Shown one piece after another: positions 1 through 5,869 of a stretch of DNA of 5,869 nucleotides. The translations under genes and the position numbers were made by a program. Each line of letters begins with the position of its first letter. The first letter of the stretch is position 1. Below the pieces are notes generated by a model, which saw only the letters and a program-made list of their open reading frames with translations, had not been told where the DNA came from and did no database searches. The DNA is taken from positions 1 through 5,869 of the forward strand of contig JAICRA010000109.1 of NCBI GenBank assembly GCA_025937615.1, given 5' to 3'. The stretch comes from Thermomicrobiales bacterium (GTDB lineage: Bacteria; Chloroflexota; Chloroflexia; Thermomicrobiales; UBA6265).

Positions 1-16
1 CCCGCGGGCGCCAGGC

Positions 17-22
17 GGAGGG
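17..22 (+). promoter_or_regulatory. ribosome binding site of pckA
   Basis: GGAGGG lies seven bases before the GTG at 30. This near-perfect Shine-Dalgarno match at good spacing supports the GTG as the pckA start. Only 29 bases of upstream sequence are present, so no promoter can be judged. Confidence 0.75.
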
Positions 23-29
23 CCAGAAC

Positions 30-1667
30 GTGAGCGCGGGCCGACAAGCTGTCACTCTAGTGATCGAGGAAGCCGACAGTGGACCGAACGCAAGTAGCGC
101 TCCGGTGAAGAGACTGTCTCGGCGGACAGCTAGCCTGGATCACCGCGACCTTGCCCCGGCCGTGCTCGTCGAGCACGCCATTCGTCGGGGAGAGGGACGA
201 ATCGCCGATTCCGGTGCGCTCGTCGTCGAAACTGGAATTCATACCGGCCGCTCGCCACAAGACAAGTTCGTCGTGCGAAGTGGCGAGCTCGCGGACGAAA
301 TCTGGTGGGGGAGCGTCAACCAGCCCATGTCGCCGGAGGCCTTCGCTCGATTCCATGGCGATGTGGTCGGTTACCTGGCCGGCAAAGACCGTTATCTCAT
401 GGACCTCTCCGCTGGCGCGGACCCGGAGTTCAACCTGCCGGTTCATCTTGTTACCGAAAGCGCCTGGTCGGCATTGTTCGCCCGCAACCTTTTTCTCCCC
501 GGACGCCGCGGCGACCGGGACGCCCCAGAAGGCTGGACCGTCCTCCATGCGCCGCAACTCCAGGCCGACCCCACCCGGCACGAGACGGCGAGCACAACCG
601 GGATCGCGATCGACTTCGAGTGGCGGCGCGTCCTCATCGCCGGTACCCAATATGCCGGCGAGATCAAGAAATCGATCTTTACGGTGATGCAGGGGGTGCT
701 TCCGTCGCACGGCGTGGCCACGATGCACTGCTCGGCAAATGAGGGACGGGATGGCAGCACCGCGCTCTTTTTCGGTCTCTCGGGAACCGGGAAGACGACC
801 TTGTCGACTGACCCACAGCGCCGGTTGATCGGGGATGATGAACACGGCTGGACAGAGCGGGGTATCTTCAACTTCGAGAACGGCTCGTATGCGAAAACGA
901 TCGGGCTCTCCGCGGACGCGGAACCCGAGATCTTTCGCGCGGCGCAAAGGTTCGGATCGGTCCTCGAGAATGTGGTCCTCGATCCAGACACGCGACGTCC
1001 TCGATTCGAGGACGACTCCCTGACCGAGAATACGCGTGCGGCCTATCCGCTCGCGTTTCTCGACCCCGAGGCGGGCGGGATCGGCGGTCATCCGTCGAAA
1101 ATCCTGTTCCTCTCCGCGGATGCGTTTGGAGTCTTGCCGCCGGTGGCCAGCCTGACTCGCGACCAGGCGCTCTACTGGTTCCTCTCGGGCTATACCTCGA
1201 AGCTCGCCGGCACAGAAAGGGGTGTTACAACGCCAAGCGCCACGTTCTCGGCCTGTTTTGGTGCGCCGTTCCTGCCGCTGCCACCCATGCGACACGCGAG
1301 CCTTTTCGGCGAGCGGCTAAACCGTCATGGCTCGGAGGTCTGGCTCGTCAATACTGGCTGGACCGGCGGACGCTATGGGACTGGGGAGCGGATGCCGATT
1401 GGCCTGACGCGGGCAGTCGTCACGGCGATCCTCGACGGCTCCCTAGACGGCGTGGAGATGGACGTCGATCCAGTCTTTGGCTTTGCAGTGCCCCGATCGG
1501 CTCCAGGCGTCCCCGGCGCGCTCCTGCGCCCCCGCGAAACCTGGCCGGATACCGAGGCGTATGACGCGACAGCCGCGCGGCTGGCGCACGATCTGACCGA
1601 GAACTTCGCTAATATTGCCGAAAATGCTCCGGCGGCGGTTCGCGCCGCCGGACCGGTGAGTCGCTAG
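30..1667 (+). CDS. pckA: ATP-dependent phosphoenolpyruvate carboxykinase
   Basis: This cytoplasmic enzyme converts oxaloacetate plus ATP to phosphoenolpyruvate, CO2 and ADP, the first committed step of gluconeogenesis. The 545-residue product is close to the usual 520-540 of the ATP-type family. Visible motifs are RSPQDKF (74-80, substrate-binding Arg74), YAGEIKKS (208-215, metal-ligand Lys214), MHCSANEG (232-239, His233), P-loop GLSGTGKTTLS (249-259, Lys255), GDDEHGW (268-274, Asp270), TENTR (332-336, Arg336) and an adenine-side segment NTGWTGG near 441-447. These match, within one to three residues, the numbering I know for E. coli PckA (Lys213, His232, Lys254, Asp269, Arg333), so the active site looks complete. 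The start is GTG, with GGAGGG seven bases upstream. The first ~35 residues are poorly conserved in appearance, so a slightly later start is possible. The gene converges on the transporter gene. The promoter lies outside the window. Confidence 0.97.
   Translation: MSAGRQAVTLVIEEADSGPNASSAPVKRLSRRTASLDHRDLAPAVLVEHAIRRGEGRIADSGALVVETGIHTGRSPQDKFVVRSGELADEIWWGSVNQPMSPEAFARFHGDVVGYLAGKDRYLMDLSAGADPEFNLPVHLVTESAWSALFARNLFLPGRRGDRDAPEGWTVLHAPQLQADPTRHETASTTGIAIDFEWRRVLIAGTQYAGEIKKSIFTVMQGVLPSHGVATMHCSANEGRDGSTALFFGLSGTGKTTLSTDPQRRLIGDDEHGWTERGIFNFENGSYAKTIGLSADAEPEIFRAAQRFGSVLENVVLDPDTRRPRFEDDSLTENTRAAYPLAFLDPEAGGIGGHPSKILFLSADAFGVLPPVASLTRDQALYWFLSGYTSKLAGTERGVTTPSATFSACFGAPFLPLPPMRHASLFGERLNRHGSEVWLVNTGWTGGRYGTGERMPIGLTRAVVTAILDGSLDGVEMDVDPVFGFAVPRSAPGVPGALLRPRETWPDTEAYDATAARLAHDLTENFANIAENAPAAVRAAGPVSR
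1628..1652 (-). terminator. possible intrinsic terminator for the leftward transporter transcript, inside the pckA 3' end
   Basis: TCCGGCGGCG (1628-1637) and CGCCGCCGGA (1643-1652) form a perfect 10-bp GC-rich stem with a 5-base loop. Read leftward, the stem is followed after three bases by TTTT (GCATTTTC), and it begins 40 bases past the transporter stop codon. That is the layout of a modest rho-independent terminator. Read rightward there is no T run, and the hairpin falls within pckA codons 533-541 (APAAVRAAG). The T run is short, so efficiency is uncertain. An Ala/Arg-rich protein tail in a high-GC genome could also produce such a palindrome by chance. Confidence 0.45.
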
Positions 1668-1692
1668 GCGACGTCGAGACGAGTCGAATCGG

Positions 1693-3024
1693 TCAGGCAG
1701 GTCCGGCGCGGAGCGCCTTGGCCGTCGCAGCATGACCCGCGTTCTGGCGCTCACGCGCTCGCGACGGCGTTTCCGCCAGCCATCCACCCGCGAACACCGC
1801 GAGCAGGCCCACGGCCGCCGCGATCCCGAAAAGCGCCTCATAGCCGAATCGTTCGATCAGGATCCCGCCGAGCACCGGGGCGAACGCCACCAGGGCCAGC
1901 GTCGCGTTGGTCAGACCCGTGAACGCGGGCAGAAGCGGGTGCGGGACCAGCCCCCCGAGGTAGTCGTAGTTGCCCCGCGACTGGGCAGCGAGCGCCGCTC
2001 CCACAACAAAAAACGCTGCCCCGTACACCGTCGTCAACGCTCCCGCATCGGGTAGGCGCTCCCGGACCAAGCCGATCGCGGCGAGCGCGGGAGTGGCCAG
2101 CGCGATAGCCGGCGCAATGAGACGAACGACAGCGGCACTTTGGAGCAGCGTGCGGGGACTCGAGCGGCGTTCGACCCAGAACCACACCGGCGCCGACAAG
2201 ACCCAACCGAGAACACCGAGAATGACATAATCGCCGATCTTAGTGATGGGAGCGCCGAGGCGGGTGACGGCGTAGAGAAAAAGAAACGGGTCAATGGCGG
2301 CCGTTGCCGATAGGAGTATTCGAAACAGGAGAAACCGTCGGTAGCGGGAGTCCTGGAGAAGTTGTCGCCACGCTCGCGGCGGTGTGTTCGACCCGCCCAC
2401 TGCGGTTGCGGTCCAGGGTTCGCGCATGGCGGCGGTCAATATGGCAACGATGGCCAGACAGATGGTGGCAACAAGAAACAGGCGCCCGTAGCCGCCTGGA
2501 AACGCAAGCGCGCTGCTGCCAAGCAATCGGGCAACGATGACGGCCGCGAGGATGGACAGCAGTGCGCTCCACGCGGCGCGCCGTCTGACGAAGGCTCCCC
2601 AGGTTTCCGTGGTGATAGAGGATTGGAGTAGCGCCCCCCCGGCGAGGCTCCCGAATCCTCCCGCCAAGGAGAAGGCAATCAGGCAAAGGAAAACCGTGAG
2701 GATGAGCGGGCGCGCCGACTGAGAAAGCGAGTCAGGGGCGGTGCGACTAGTAACAAGGGCGAGCAAGCCAATGGCTGCCGCGCGAACCACCGCTGACGCG
2801 AAGACCCAGGGTTGCTGCCGCCGCCGCGTCTGGCTGAGGAGATGCGCTGGAAGCCGTCCTAGCGTCCAGAATCCGATCGCGATCGCGGGCACGAGCCCAA
2901 TCGTCGCGTAGGATGGCGTCAGCTCGGCAACAAAAAACGCGAGTATCAGGCTCGGCAGCAGCATGACCTCGGCGGCGGCGTTCACCGACTCTGCCGCGAC
3001 ACCAAGGATCGAATTGAACGCCAT
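1693..3024 (-). CDS. Major Facilitator-like 12-helix membrane transporter, substrate unknown
   Basis: The product is an integral membrane protein, probably a secondary transporter or efflux permease. The 443-residue form has about twelve hydrophobic stretches (roughly 10-31, 42-59, 73-91, 106-125, 151-169, 180-199, 232-251, 265-283, 293-318, 327-347, 370-389, 396-417). A charged cytoplasmic linker (201-231) separates two six-helix halves, the classical Major Facilitator layout. Helix 11 ends in PVLGGILIERFGYEALF, typical of the family's last helices. The loop between helices 2 and 3 (LGRLPAHLLSQTRRR) is a degenerate version of the family's G-x-L-a-D-r-x-G-r-r motif, and no substrate signature is evident. 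I chose the ATG at 3024 because GGAGAGGG sits directly before it. The reading frame stays open to a GTG at 3069 (458 residues), which lacks a Shine-Dalgarno sequence. Whether it is co-transcribed with the upstream HIT gene is unclear. Confidence 0.85.
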   Translation of the reverse strand: MAFNSILGVAAESVNAAAEVMLLPSLILAFFVAELTPSYATIGLVPAIAIGFWTLGRLPAHLLSQTRRRQQPWVFASAVVRAAAIGLLALVTSRTAPDSLSQSARPLILTVFLCLIAFSLAGGFGSLAGGALLQSSITTETWGAFVRRRAAWSALLSILAAVIVARLLGSSALAFPGGYGRLFLVATICLAIVAILTAAMREPWTATAVGGSNTPPRAWRQLLQDSRYRRFLLFRILLSATAAIDPFLFLYAVTRLGAPITKIGDYVILGVLGWVLSAPVWFWVERRSSPRTLLQSAAVVRLIAPAIALATPALAAIGLVRERLPDAGALTTVYGAAFFVVGAALAAQSRGNYDYLGGLVPHPLLPAFTGLTNATLALVAFAPVLGGILIERFGYEALFGIAAAVGLLAVFAGGWLAETPSRARERQNAGHAATAKALRAGPA

Positions 3025-3032
3025 CCCTCTCC
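3025..3032 (-). promoter_or_regulatory. ribosome binding site deciding the transporter start
   Basis: On the minus strand, GGAGAGGG directly precedes the ATG at 3024-3022, with GGAG four bases from the ATG. The spacing is short, but it is the only purine-rich site near either candidate start. The alternative GTG at 3069 is preceded by a pyrimidine-containing stretch with no anti-16S match. Confidence 0.55.
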
Positions 3033-3115
3033 GGTCTGAGGAATAGTGGCGAAGTTCGGAGCCAGGCACGACGAATCAGCCGCCGACTGGGCAGAGCATC
3101 GAATTCATGGGGCCG

Positions 3116-3121
3116 AGTATA
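3116..3121 (-). promoter_or_regulatory. possible -10 box upstream of the transporter gene
   Basis: The minus strand reads TATACT here, one mismatch from the bacterial TATAAT consensus, in an otherwise GC-rich gap. Transcription would start near 3109 and leave a leader of about 85 bases before the ATG at 3024. No good TTGACA-like -35 lies 16-19 bases further upstream (the bases there are CTCGTC-like), so this is weak. No terminator hairpin with a T run is visible between the HIT stop codon (3194) and this site, so read-through from the his cluster is equally possible. Confidence 0.3.
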
Positions 3122-3193
3122 GAGGCGGGTCTAGCACCGACGAGCAGCCGACCGCGACTGACATGAGGAAGGGGGACCGATGGGCGCAAGCCG

Positions 3194-4108
3194 CTAGCAA
3201 GAATCGATCTGGCCCTGGTGTTGCAGCGTCATGCGCACGAGCCGCGCATCGTTCTCCGATCGTAGCTGGTTCACGGGTGCGAACTGGTTTTCCGCGACGA
3301 GCGCACTACCTTCGTGGACTGCCGCGCGCAAGATGAGCGCGGATTGTCCTGAACCAACCTGACGCTCCCCGGCCCAGCCGAGCAGTTCGGCATCCGTGGC
3401 ACCGCGCTCCCGTGCGGTGCGGACCGCCGCCGCCCAAATTGACTCATCTTCACGCGGCACGGCCTCGGGCAAGCGTCCGGTGGCATCGATGAGCACCTGC
3501 GTTTGGTCACCCAAGATCACGAGGGTGGTGGCCCGATTGCCGGATGTCAGCTCGGCGGCAAGCTCCGCCCGAATCTTGGCGTACGTCACCGGGATCAGTT
3601 CCGGCATGACCATCGTCGAGGCGAGGATCGGCATGAAGTTTGCGTCTCCCTGCCATCGCGGGACAACGTGCTCGTGGAGATGGTCTGTGACCCCCGCACC
3701 GGCCGTTGCCCCGACGTTGAGTCCGAGATTGAACCCGTCGGGCGACAACGCTCGGCGAAGCGCACGCAGCACCGGTCCTCGCAGCTCGGCCATCTCCCGC
3801 ATTGCCTCGGGCTCGGCGTCCTCCGGCGAGGCGACGTGCACATTCGGCACAATCATCAGGTGCCCTGTGTTGTACGGATAGAGGTTCATGATGACAAACG
3901 CGCGCTCGCCACGGTGCACAATCAGCGACTGGACGTCGTCCTGTTCGGCCAGGCGATTGCAAAAGATGCAGCCCTCTTCGCGATGCGCTCCGGCAACGTA
4001 GCGCATCCGCCATGGCGTCCAAAGCCACTCTCGATCACTGGACGGTATGGAGTCTGGCGGAGGGCCGGGATCTCGAAGTTCTTTCCGTTCCCGTTCCGGA
4101 CGGATCAC
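3194..4108 (-). CDS. HIT-family nucleotide hydrolase/phosphorylase with a C-terminal degenerate Nudix-like domain
   Basis: This is a 304-residue cytoplasmic protein. Residues ~28-185 form a histidine-triad domain. LWTPWRMRY (29-37), CIFC (47-50, the zinc-type Cys pair of some HIT proteins), NLYPYNTGHLM (75-85) and triad HLHEHVV (143-149), followed by PRWQGDANF, resemble the mycobacterial Ap4A phosphorylase Rv2613c (about 195 residues). His145 is the expected nucleophile that becomes adenylylated. The likely substrates are dinucleoside polyphosphates or adenylylated phosphates. Residues ~192-304 are extra for the family. Their strand-loop-helix pattern (LVILGDQTQVLIDATGRLP, then DES and AAAVRTARERG) resembles a Nudix box, but the catalytic R-E-x-x-E-E glutamates are missing. 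The start is GTG with GGGAGGG 11 bases upstream. The gene begins 26 bp after the hisI stop codon and is probably co-transcribed with hisF-hisI. The HIT assignment is firm. The Nudix resemblance is an inference. Confidence 0.9.
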   Translation of the reverse strand: MIRPERERKELRDPGPPPDSIPSSDREWLWTPWRMRYVAGAHREEGCIFCNRLAEQDDVQSLIVHRGERAFVIMNLYPYNTGHLMIVPNVHVASPEDAEPEAMREMAELRGPVLRALRRALSPDGFNLGLNVGATAGAGVTDHLHEHVVPRWQGDANFMPILASTMVMPELIPVTYAKIRAELAAELTSGNRATTLVILGDQTQVLIDATGRLPEAVPREDESIWAAAVRTARERGATDAELLGWAGERQVGSGQSALILRAAVHEGSALVAENQFAPVNQLRSENDARLVRMTLQHQGQIDSC

Positions 4109-4119
4109 GCTCGATTGTG

Positions 4120-4126
4120 CCCTCCC
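4120..4126 (-). promoter_or_regulatory. ribosome binding site of the HIT gene
   Basis: The minus strand reads GGGAGGG within the 26-bp gap after the hisI stop codon (4135-4137). It lies 11 bases before the GTG at 4108, slightly farther than optimal. No ATG, GTG or TTG lies in frame between the two, so it supports the GTG start. Confidence 0.6.
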
Positions 4127-4134
4127 TGCTCCGC

Positions 4135-5100
4135 TTATGTGGCCCGGTGCGCGAAATAGGGAGCGAGATACGCTCTCGATTGCAGTTCTGCTATGTCGAA
4201 TTCGACGGCGGCAAGCGGATCGATCCTAATACTCGCACAGGCCTGCCCGACCAGCGACAGGGTGGCGTGGGCGGCTGCGGTACTGTCAAGTGCATCGGGC
4301 TCGCCCGCCGACCAGCGGTCCGCCTCCGCGCGAAGCAGCCGGCAGACGGTCCTCGCCGGCAGTTGCGTGTCGATGGTGGCCAATGCGCGATCGGGACGCA
4401 ATGCCGTCCAGGTCACTCGATTGCGTAGTGACTCCAAGAGCAGCCAGTAGATGACCTGAGATGCTTCGAGGAGCAGGTCACGTTCCGGGTCGGTGTGCCG
4501 GTGCTCTCCATCCAGCACCCCGGCCAGCTCACGCAGCTCGTCGGCAATACGACTCCCGAAATGCTGGTCGGTGCATCGCAGGCGGCGAGACGTCCCCGAC
4601 ACGGAGGTCAGATCGTGGTCGCGCAAGTAGGCATAGGCGTCGAACTGGCAGCGCGTCGCCTCCCCAAGTGGATCAAGCGCCTGGTTCTCAGGAGACTGGG
4701 GTGCTGACGCCGCCTCGTGGTAGACGGTGCTTGGGTCGAAGGCACGATCTCGGACGATGGTGAGCGAGCCATCTGGCGCGGTGCGCCGGTAGAAGCAGGT
4801 CGGATAGCCATGGTGACAGACGGCCCCAACCTGGTGCACGAGAAGTAGGAGACTGTTTTGCTCGCAGTTAACGCGGATCTCGTCGACGAGCTGCTCGTGA
4901 CCTGATGTCTCACCCTTTCTCCAGAGCGCGTTGCGGCCACGGCTCCAGTAATGCGCTCTGCCGGTCTCTTGGGTCAGCCTTAGCGCTTCGTCGTTCATGT
5001 AGGCAAGCATCAGAACGTCGCCTGATACGGCGTCCTGAACGACCACCGGCGCCAGTCCATCGGCGCCGAACTGGACAATGCGCGGCGGCAGATCGTTCAT
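4135..5100 (-). CDS. hisI: HisI-type phosphoribosyl-AMP cyclohydrolase with a divergent HisE-like helical C-terminal region
   Basis: HisI hydrolyses the adenine ring of phosphoribosyl-AMP in histidine synthesis. Residues ~14-108 of 321 carry the fold's motifs: MLAYMN (31-36), [11 protein letters not shown] (58-68), and zinc cysteines Cys79, Cys95 (in CHHGYPTCF) and Cys102. The usual magnesium motif D-C-D-x-D reads N78-C79-E80-Q81-N82. Residues ~150-235 resemble HisE (phosphoribosyl-ATP pyrophosphatase): [11 protein letters not shown] (183-193) matches the K-x-G-E-E-x-x-E-L helix, and [13 protein letters not shown] (210-222) matches E-A-A-D-L-L-Y, but with Gln215 replacing the metal-binding Asp. 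A further helical stretch (~248-321) is not part of normal HisIE proteins, which run about 200-260 residues. The ATG overlaps the hisF stop codon as ATGA, implying translational coupling. The HisI assignment is secure from motifs and context. HisE activity is doubtful, so a separate hisE may exist elsewhere. Confidence 0.87.
   Translation of the reverse strand: MNDLPPRIVQFGADGLAPVVVQDAVSGDVLMLAYMNDEALRLTQETGRAHYWSRGRNALWRKGETSGHEQLVDEIRVNCEQNSLLLLVHQVGAVCHHGYPTCFYRRTAPDGSLTIVRDRAFDPSTVYHEAASAPQSPENQALDPLGEATRCQFDAYAYLRDHDLTSVSGTSRRLRCTDQHFGSRIADELRELAGVLDGEHRHTDPERDLLLEASQVIYWLLLESLRNRVTWTALRPDRALATIDTQLPARTVCRLLRAEADRWSAGEPDALDSTAAAHATLSLVGQACASIRIDPLAAVEFDIAELQSRAYLAPYFAHRAT
5097..5100 (-). 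promoter_or_regulatory. ATGA overlap coupling hisF to hisI translation
   Basis: On the minus strand, ATGA contains the hisI start (ATG, 5100-5098) and the hisF stop (TGA, 5099-5097). The bases before it (GCGACGCTCGATC) contain no Shine-Dalgarno match. Ribosomes finishing hisF therefore most likely re-initiate directly on hisI, keeping the two products in proportion. Confidence 0.7.
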
Positions 5101-5869
5101 GATCGAGCGTCGCGCACCGGGATACCACGGCTGGCGAGATGCTTTCGTGCTTCCGCGATGCGGTACTCCCCGAAATGGAAGATTGACGCCGCCAGCACGG
5201 CGTCGGCGCGGCCTGGCGCCAGACCTTCACAGAGATGATCGAGGTTCCCCGCCCCACCGGAGGCGATCACCGGGACGTTGACGGCGGCCGAGACGGATTC
5301 CAAGAGCGGGAGGTCGTAGCCATCACGGGTGCCATCGCGGTCCATGCTGGTGAGCAGGATCTCCCCGGCGCCGCGGCAAGCCGCTTCTGTAGCCCACGCC
5401 ACGGCGTCGAGACCGCTGGCGCGTCGGCCCCCGTGCGTGTAGACACCCCAGCCGTCGCGATCCGGCTCGCGACGAGCATCGATGGCGACCACGATGCATT
5501 GGCGACCAAAGACGTGCGCCCCGGCGTCGATCAGATCGGGATCGCTGATGGCAGCGGTGTTGATCGAGACTTTGTCGGCGCCAGCTGAGAGCAGATCGCG
5601 AATGTCGCTCACGGAGCGGACACCACCGCCAACCGTCAGCGGGATGAAGACCTGATCGGCCGTCCGCTCGACGACGTCGATCATCGTACGGCGGCTGTCG
5701 GATGAGGCCGTGATGTCGAGGAACACCAGCTCGTCGGCGCCTTCGCTGTCGTAGAACGCGGCCAGCGCGACGGGATCGCCAGCGTCACGCAGATTGACAA
5801 ACTCGATCCCTTTGACGACGCGGCCCTCGGTCACGTCAAGGCAGGGAATGATTCTGCGGTATGGCCCGG
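5097..5869 (-). CDS. hisF: imidazole glycerol phosphate synthase cyclase subunit, start beyond the window
   Basis: HisF pairs with the glutaminase HisH. It uses ammonia to convert PRFAR to imidazole glycerol phosphate and AICAR, linking histidine and purine synthesis. The first full codon is at 5867-5865, and the frame opens with [12 protein letters not shown]. Counting from there, catalytic Asp11 and Asp130 (VVAID), plus Asp51 (FLD) and Asp176 (TSMDRDGT), fall at the numbers I know for Thermotoga HisF. Phosphate-binding segments LTVGGG (77-82) and IASGGAG are also present. About 256 residues are visible, so at most a few N-terminal codons are missing. The GTG at 5834 encodes Val12 of PCLDV and cannot be the start, because beginning there would delete Asp11. 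The C terminus is complete and the stop codon overlaps hisI. Other his genes, such as hisA or hisH, may lie just outside the window. Confidence 0.96.
   Translation of the reverse strand, partial: GPYRRIIPCLDVTEGRVVKGIEFVNLRDAGDPVALAAFYDSEGADELVFLDITASSDSRRTMIDVVERTADQVFIPLTVGGGVRSVSDIRDLLSAGADKVSINTAAISDPDLIDAGAHVFGRQCIVVAIDARREPDRDGWGVYTHGGRRASGLDAVAWATEAACRGAGEILLTSMDRDGTRDGYDLPLLESVSAAVNVPVIASGGAGNLDHLCEGLAPGRADAVLAASIFHFGEYRIAEARKHLASRGIPVRDARS

Noticed and set aside
997..1013. Near-perfect palindrome GTCCTCGA-T-TCGAGGAC
   Set aside because: It is inside pckA and encodes part of RPRFEDD. There is no T run or operator context, so chance in coding DNA is the simpler reading.
57..1295. Long open frame (412 codons) on the minus strand, antisense to pckA
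   Set aside because: It lies wholly opposite a well-conserved enzyme gene. Its translation is Arg- and Gly-rich with no recognisable domain, as expected from the mirror frame of a high-GC gene.
1660..1672. Five-bp hairpin GTCGC-TAG-GCGAC around the pckA stop codon
   Set aside because: The stem is too short and no T tract follows, so it does not stand as a rightward terminator.
1443..1841. Open frame of 132 codons on the minus strand across the pckA/transporter junction
   Set aside because: It overlaps both real genes, and its Arg-rich translation fits no family.
3022..3069. Longer transporter start at the GTG at 3069
   Set aside because: There is no Shine-Dalgarno sequence before it, and the added 15 residues are polar and lie ahead of the first membrane helix. 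The ATG at 3024 has GGAGAGGG directly upstream.
3503..4159. Open frame of 218 codons on the plus strand over the HIT gene
   Set aside because: It is antisense to the HIT domain coding sequence, shows no domain, and its composition is that of a shadow frame.
1..5869. tRNA/rRNA genes, CRISPR repeats, IS ends, riboswitches or a his leader peptide with a His-codon run
   Set aside because: I saw none on either strand. The start of the his operon, where a leader would lie, is outside the window.

Overview
The window is dense, high-GC bacterial chromosome. It holds one rightward gene and four leftward genes, with about 170 bases or less between any two. I see no RNA genes, mobile elements, CRISPR arrays or long repeats. 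The protein set is ATP-type PEP carboxykinase, a Rv2613c-like HIT protein and a hisF-hisI pair. That fits a GC-rich Gram-positive or Chloroflexota-like (for example Thermomicrobia-type) bacterium. This placement rests on a general impression of the sequences and is low confidence.

Layout: pckA (30-1667, +) is a complete ATP-dependent phosphoenolpyruvate carboxykinase for gluconeogenesis. It converges on a leftward Major Facilitator-like membrane transporter of unknown substrate (1693-3024, -), with only 25 bp between the stop codons. A hairpin followed by a short T run, placed to end the leftward transcript, lies inside the 3' end of the pckA coding sequence. Further right are three tightly packed leftward genes: hisF (5097 to beyond the window end), a hisI-type gene with a long C-terminal region (4135-5100), and a HIT-family nucleotide-binding protein with an extra C-terminal domain (3194-4108). 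hisF and hisI share an ATGA stop/start overlap, and hisI and the HIT gene are 26 bp apart. The 169 bp between the HIT gene and the transporter carry a possible promoter -10 box.

How they work together: HisF makes imidazole glycerol phosphate and AICAR from PRFAR. HisI opens the purine ring of phosphoribosyl-AMP earlier in the same pathway. The HIT protein probably handles an adenylylated nucleotide or dinucleoside polyphosphate. PckA and the transporter have no evident link to histidine synthesis.

The most unusual features are in the middle two proteins. The HisI domain keeps its three zinc cysteines but has Asn/Glu/Asn where the family normally has the magnesium-binding Asp-x-Asp-x-Asp. Its HisE-like region has lost the last metal-binding Asp and is followed by a further alpha-helical segment. 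The HIT protein carries what looks like a Nudix domain without its catalytic glutamates. I see no convincing wholly new system. These divergent domain architectures are what deserves attention.
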